Shown here: positions 7,750 to 10,493 of the stretch, in pieces
Layout: every line of letters begins with the position of its first letter
Position numbering within the stretch: position 1 is the first letter of the stretch
From: Tannerella sp.
GTDB lineage: Bacteria; Bacteroidota; Bacteroidia; Bacteroidales; Tannerellaceae
Assembly (NCBI GenBank): GCA_031259505.1
Contig: JAIRLL010000305.1
Coordinates: 1-10,493, forward strand
Length of the DNA stretch: 10,493 nucleotides
Reading direction: 5' to 3'
The notes under the pieces: generated by a model
Database searches by the model: none
Told to the model about the DNA's origin: nothing
Seen by the model: the letters and a program-made list of their open reading frames with translations, nothing else
Made by a program: the position numbers and the translations under genes

Positions 7750-10055
7750 GACTCCTTCTTTTTTGTCGACGAGTCGATGATTTTCCGGCAATCTTCCAGC
7801 GTCAGTTCTTCGGGACTGGCATTCTTCGGAATCCTGTAGTTCTTGCCGTTGCATGCAATGTATGCGCCGTATCGTCCGTTGAGAATTTCTATACCCTCGC
7901 CTTCAAAAGTTTTAATATGGCGCTGCGTTTCCTTACTACGCTTTTCCTCGATGAGTTGAATGGCCTCTTCTTCCGTGACGGTAAGCGGATTGAGCGTTTT
8001 GGGCATGGATACGAATTTCCCGCAGTGACGGATGAAAGGCCCGAAACGGCCTATTCCGGCCACCATTTCATCGCCCTCATATTCGCCGACCGTACGCGGA
8101 AGGTCAAACAGTTTCAACACCTCTTCGAGCGTAATGGTTTCGATGGACTGCCCTTTCATCAGGGATGCGAAGCGCGGTCGGGCCTGTTTATCGCCCGGGT
8201 TAGCCTGTCCGATTTGGGCGATGGGGCCGTATCTGCCTATCTTGACGTAGACGGGTTCGCCGCTTTTGGGGTCGATACCGACCTGTCTTTCGCCGACTCT
8301 GTGCTTGGTTTTGATGGACGATGTCGCTTCGACGATGGGATGGAAAAACTTGTAGAACCGGTCGAGCGCCAGCGTCCAGTCCAGTTCGCCTTCGGCGATG
8401 GCGTCAAATTCCTTTTCGACGTTTGCCGTGAAGTGGTAGTCCATCACGCCGGGGAAGTATTCCATCAGGAAGTCGTTTACCACGATGCCAATATCTGTCG
8501 GAATCAGTTTGTTGCGGTCTGCGCCGACTGTTTCCTTTTTTTTGGCGGATTTTATTTCCCCGTCCTTGAGCGTGACGAGGCGGAAGAGGCGTTCTTCGCC
8601 CGGTCTGTCGCCTCGCACGACATATTCGCGATTCTGAATGGTCTGTATCGTGGGAGCATAGGTCGAAGGCCGTCCGATTCCCAATTCTTCGAGGCGGCGC
8701 ACGAGGCTGGCTTCCGTGTATCGCGGCGGACGCTGGGTGAAGCGTTCGGTGGCGGTTATTTCTTTCGACGTTAGCGGATCGTTCACCTTGACGTGAGGCA
8801 GGAGGCCGTTGTCCTGTTCTTTTTCCGCTTCGTCGTCGGAACTTTCCATGTAGACGTGCAGGAAGCCGTCGAACTTGATGACTTCGCCCGTGGCGACGAA
8901 TTTTTCCTTCAGCGCGCCGATGCGGATGGAGATGGCCGTGTGTTCCAGTTCGGCGTCGGCCATCTGACAGGCTATCGTGCGTTTGTAGATCAGGTCATAC
9001 AGCCGTTTTTCCTGTGCATTGCCGTTGATTTCGGGGGCATTCATGCTGGTCGGACGTATGGCTTCGTGCGCTTCCTGTGCGCCCTTGCTTTTGGTCTGGT
9101 ATTTGCGGAATTTGTAATATCTCTCGCCGTAGGTGCGGTGAATGGTTTCTTTGGATGTGCCGAGCGCCAGGTCGCTCAGGTTCACGGAATCGGTACGCAT
9201 GTAGGTGATGTGTCCCGATTCGTAGAGCCTCTGGGCTACCATCATGGTCTGGGCTACGGAAAAGCCCAGTTTGCGCGCCGCTTCCTGTTGCAGAGTGGAA
9301 GTGGTGAAGGGGGGGGCGGGCGATTTCCTGACCGGCCTGGTCGAGATGTCTTCGATGGCGAAGTCGGCAGAGCGACATTCGGCGAGGAAGGGCTGCACTT
9401 CGGCTTCGTCTTTCAGCCGTCTGTTCAGTTCGGCCTTGAGGAGGGTTTCGCCGTCGGGCAGTTGGAAGGTTGCGGTCACGCGGAACGACGATTCGGCCGT
9501 GAACTGCTGTATTTCGCGTTCACGTTCGACAATCAGCCGCACGGCGACGGACTGTACGCGCCCGGCCGACAGCGCGGGCTTCACCTTGCGCCAGAGTATG
9601 GGCGAGACTTCGAATCCCACGATTCTGTCCAGCACGCGGCGTGCCTGCTGGGCATTCACGAGGTTGATGTCGATGCTGCGGGGCGTTTCCAGCGCGCGCA
9701 TGATGGCATTTTTCGTGATTTCGTGAAACACGATACGCTGCGTGTGCTGCGTGTCAAGTCCCAGCGCTTCGGACAGGTGCCAGGCAATGGCTTCGCCTTC
9801 GCGGTCTTCGTCGGAGGCAAGCAGTATCGTTCCGGCTTCGTGGGCGGCTTTCTTCAATTCGGAAACCAGTTTCCGCTTCTCGACGGGAATTACGTACTGG
9901 GGCGCGTAATTGTTTGCCACGTCGACGCTAAATTCTTTTGCTTTCAAATCCCTGATATGGCCATAACTCGACATGACCCTGTAGTCCTTTCCCAGGAATT
10001 TTTCGATTGTTTTGGCTTTTGCAGGAGACTCTACAATAACTAAATTTTTCTGCAT
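7746..10055 (-). CDS. topA: Type IA DNA topoisomerase I
   Basis: 769-residue topoisomerase I, which relaxes negative supercoils by cutting and rejoining one strand. The TOPRIM domain starts at once with V-I-V-E-S-P-A-K-A-K (6-15; catalytic Glu9) and carries D82-x-D84-x-E86 in S-D-E-D-R-E-G-E for Mg2+. The active-site tyrosine is Tyr285 in G-H-I-T-Y-M-R-T-D-S. Q-Q-A-R-R-V-L-D-R-I-V-G-F (136-148) and A-G-R-V-Q-S-V-A-V-R (164-173) are further family blocks. In place of the E. coli CxxC zinc ribbons the C-terminus has topoisomerase C-terminal repeats beginning G-R-Y-G-P (607), G-R-F-G-P (669) and G-R-Y-G-A-Y (727), and a lysine-rich tail; no CxxC pair is present. The frame extends 14 codons upstream of the chosen start, but ATG at 10055 gives the canonical N-terminus M-Q-K-N-L-V-I-V-E-S and lies just after the predicted promoter. 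Slippery runs occur inside it: eight C (coding strand) at 9309-9316 and eight A at 8536-8543. Confidence 0.97.
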   Translation of the reverse strand: MQKNLVIVESPAKAKTIEKFLGKDYRVMSSYGHIRDLKAKEFSVDVANNYAPQYVIPVEKRKLVSELKKAAHEAGTILLASDEDREGEAIAWHLSEALGLDTQHTQRIVFHEITKNAIMRALETPRSIDINLVNAQQARRVLDRIVGFEVSPILWRKVKPALSAGRVQSVAVRLIVEREREIQQFTAESSFRVTATFQLPDGETLLKAELNRRLKDEAEVQPFLAECRSADFAIEDISTRPVRKSPAPPFTTSTLQQEAARKLGFSVAQTMMVAQRLYESGHITYMRTDSVNLSDLALGTSKETIHRTYGERYYKFRKYQTKSKGAQEAHEAIRPTSMNAPEINGNAQEKRLYDLIYKRTIACQMADAELEHTAISIRIGALKEKFVATGEVIKFDGFLHVYMESSDDEAEKEQDNGLLPHVKVNDPLTSKEITATERFTQRPPRYTEASLVRRLEELGIGRPSTYAPTIQTIQNREYVVRGDRPGEERLFRLVTLKDGEIKSAKKKETVGADRNKLIPTDIGIVVNDFLMEYFPGVMDYHFTANVEKEFDAIAEGELDWTLALDRFYKFFHPIVEATSSIKTKHRVGERQVGIDPKSGEPVYVKIGRYGPIAQIGQANPGDKQARPRFASLMKGQSIETITLEEVLKLFDLPRTVGEYEGDEMVAGIGRFGPFIRHCGKFVSMPKTLNPLTVTEEEAIQLIEEKRSKETQRHIKTFEGEGIEILNGRYGAYIACNGKNYRIPKNASPEELTLEDCRKIIDSSTKKKES

Positions 10056-10086
10056 AGTGTTATCTAAAACTGATTTAAAACGGCGG

Positions 10087-10094
10087 CAAAGGTA
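10087..10094 (-). promoter_or_regulatory. Predicted topA promoter, -7 box TACCTTTG
   Basis: Read on the minus strand, TACCTTTG matches TAnnTTTG exactly. Transcription would start near 10079-10082, about 25 bases before the topA ATG at 10055. The region about 20 bp further upstream is A/T-rich and contains TGCATGCA (10112-10119) where the -33 box would be expected, without a clean TTTG. Confidence 0.6.
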
Positions 10095-10097
10095 CAT

Positions 10098-10288
10098 GAA
10101 ATATTTTGAATTGCATGCAGTCAGGAGGAAAAACGGATGTATTTGACTGCGCCAAACTTCGTTTCAAACAGTCGCATCGTGCCGTACGCCGCAGGCGTGC
10201 CCTGTGAATAATATCCGGATGAATCCGGAGGGAGGGCGAAACGGCTCCAGCCCCGTATCCTTTTGGCATCCCTTCGACGGTTGTCCTG
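10098..10288. other. Intergenic stretch without a credible gene
   Basis: About 190 bp between the topA promoter and the tandem repeats. It contains small symmetrical elements: GTACGCC-gca-GGCGTGC (10184-10200, a seven-base-pair stem with one G-T pair), a direct repeat ATCCGGA at 10213-10219 and 10223-10229, and GACTG/CAGTC arms at 10145-10149 and 10169-10173. None is followed by a T run, so none looks like an intrinsic terminator. Reading frames here are short and of low complexity, and I see no tRNA cloverleaf. It may be leftover repeat sequence or the start of the neighbouring intergenic repeat block. Confidence 0.5.
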
Positions 10289-10327
10289 CGTCGCCGGATT
10301 GCCGCGTCGCTACGCTCCTGCCAGTGA
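10289..10327. repeat. Degenerate copy of the GGATTGC repeat with an 8-bp longer core
   Basis: The segment GGATTGCCGCGTCGCTACG... ending in CCAGTGA corresponds to GGATTGCTTCGT...CCAATGA in the two 57-bp units to its right, but is eight bases longer in the middle. It lies directly next to the 57-bp unit at 10328. Its longer core resembles, from memory, a short dispersed element seen in many unrelated bacterial genomes (GGATTGCTTCGTCGCTTCGC and continuing), of which the shorter copies would be deletion derivatives. Confidence 0.6.
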
Positions 10328-10384
10328 CATGTTTCGTTATTTGCCTGTTGTCAGCCCGCTGGATTGCTTCGTTCCTACCAATGA
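10328..10384. repeat. 57-bp tandem repeat, unit 1
   Basis: Begins CATGTTTCGTTATTTGCC and ends CGTTCCTACCAATGA. By eye it matches the adjacent unit at 10385-10441 at 48 of 57 positions, with no gaps. Most of the differences are transitions (G/A or C/T), notably all six in the first 31 bases. Confidence 0.85.
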
Positions 10385-10441
10385 CATGTTTCGCTATTTG
10401 CTTATTATCAGTCCACTGGATTGCTTCGTGCCTCGCAATGA
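10385..10441. repeat. 57-bp tandem repeat, unit 2
   Basis: Begins CATGTTTCGCTATTTGCT and ends CGTGCCTCGCAATGA. It directly abuts unit 1. Its right end, TCGCAATGACG (10433-10443), is the arm of an inverted repeat whose partner is at 10476-10486. Confidence 0.85.
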
Positions 10442-10486
10442 CGGCGGACGCCATTGCTGACAACAATGACATTTTCGTCATTGCGA
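10433..10486. repeat. Inverted repeat TCGCAATGACG / CGTCATTGCGA at the window edge
   Basis: Two exact 11-base arms (10433-10443 and 10476-10486) face each other across 32 bases. The right arm continues as CTGCGAG to the edge and looks like the start of another repeat copy in the opposite orientation. Inside lies a second small hairpin, CAATGAC (10464-10470) pairing with GTCATTG (10477-10483) across six bases, which competes with the larger pairing. Confidence 0.7.
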
Positions 10487-10493
10487 CTGCGAG

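Noticed and set aside
8793..10043. 416-codon plus-strand open frame antisense to topA
   Set aside because: Phe/Gly/Val/Arg-rich shadow of topA; no start context and no domain.
10056..10097. 14-residue N-terminal extension of TopA
   Set aside because: It would start upstream of the predicted transcription start, inside the -7 box, and family members begin directly with M-x-K-N-L-V-I-V-E-S.
10184..10200. Intrinsic terminator
   Set aside because: The stem is short and is followed by mixed sequence, not a T run, on either strand.
10164..10481. 105-codon minus-strand open frame through the repeat array as a gene
   Set aside because: It consists of translated repeat units plus intergenic sequence; no promoter or conserved protein features. 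Treated as a repeat by-product.
10289..10493. CRISPR array
   Set aside because: The whole 57-bp unit is duplicated, including the part that would be the spacer. There are only two close copies and a degenerate one, one copy is inverted, and no cas genes are in the window.

Overview
The window looks like chromosomal DNA of a Bacteroidales bacterium (Bacteroidota). Three intergenic positions carry the Bacteroidota -7 promoter box TAnnTTTG. Start codons are preceded by A-rich leaders with no clear Shine-Dalgarno sequence, and the proteins read as Bacteroidota-type versions of their families (for example a TopA without zinc fingers). The coding DNA is visibly G+C-rich, with strong third-position G/C. 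That is high for Bacteroides or Parabacteroides and would fit a higher-GC oral or gut Bacteroidales such as some Tannerella or Alistipes relatives. The genus is a guess.

Layout, left to right. (1) At 1-153, minus strand, lies a short reading frame running off the left edge. It looks like a piece of a beta-rich, possibly surface protein without a normal start. (2) At 168-2329, minus strand, a two-gene operon encodes the 16S rRNA dimethyltransferase RsmA/KsgA and then the magnesium transporter MgtE, joined by an ATGA overlap. (3) At 2330-2423, a 94-bp divergent control region has two -7 boxes facing each other, one for each direction. (4) At 2424-7749, plus strand, three genes with short gaps probably form one transcript: a flippase-like membrane protein (LPG_synthase_TM/UPF0104), an M20C aminoacyl-histidine dipeptidase (PepD) and the excision-repair ATPase UvrA. 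(5) At 7746-10055, minus strand, is DNA topoisomerase I (TopA). Its stop codon shares the palindrome TTAA with the uvrA stop. (6) At 10056-10493 is the topA promoter followed by about 400 bp without a credible gene. The right part holds two 57-bp tandem repeats, a degenerate third copy, and the start of an inverted copy at the window edge.

The genes are ordinary housekeeping functions: ribosome maturation, Mg2+ uptake, dipeptide breakdown, nucleotide excision repair and relaxation of negative supercoils. I see no defence system, prophage, integron, insertion sequence, CRISPR array, rRNA or tRNA. The parts that deserve a second look are the repeat block upstream of topA, the interlocked promoters at 2370-2391, the nine-G run in the SAM-binding motif of rsmA, the shared uvrA/topA stop, and the orphan reading frame at the left edge. 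I did not find a convincing new biological system here.
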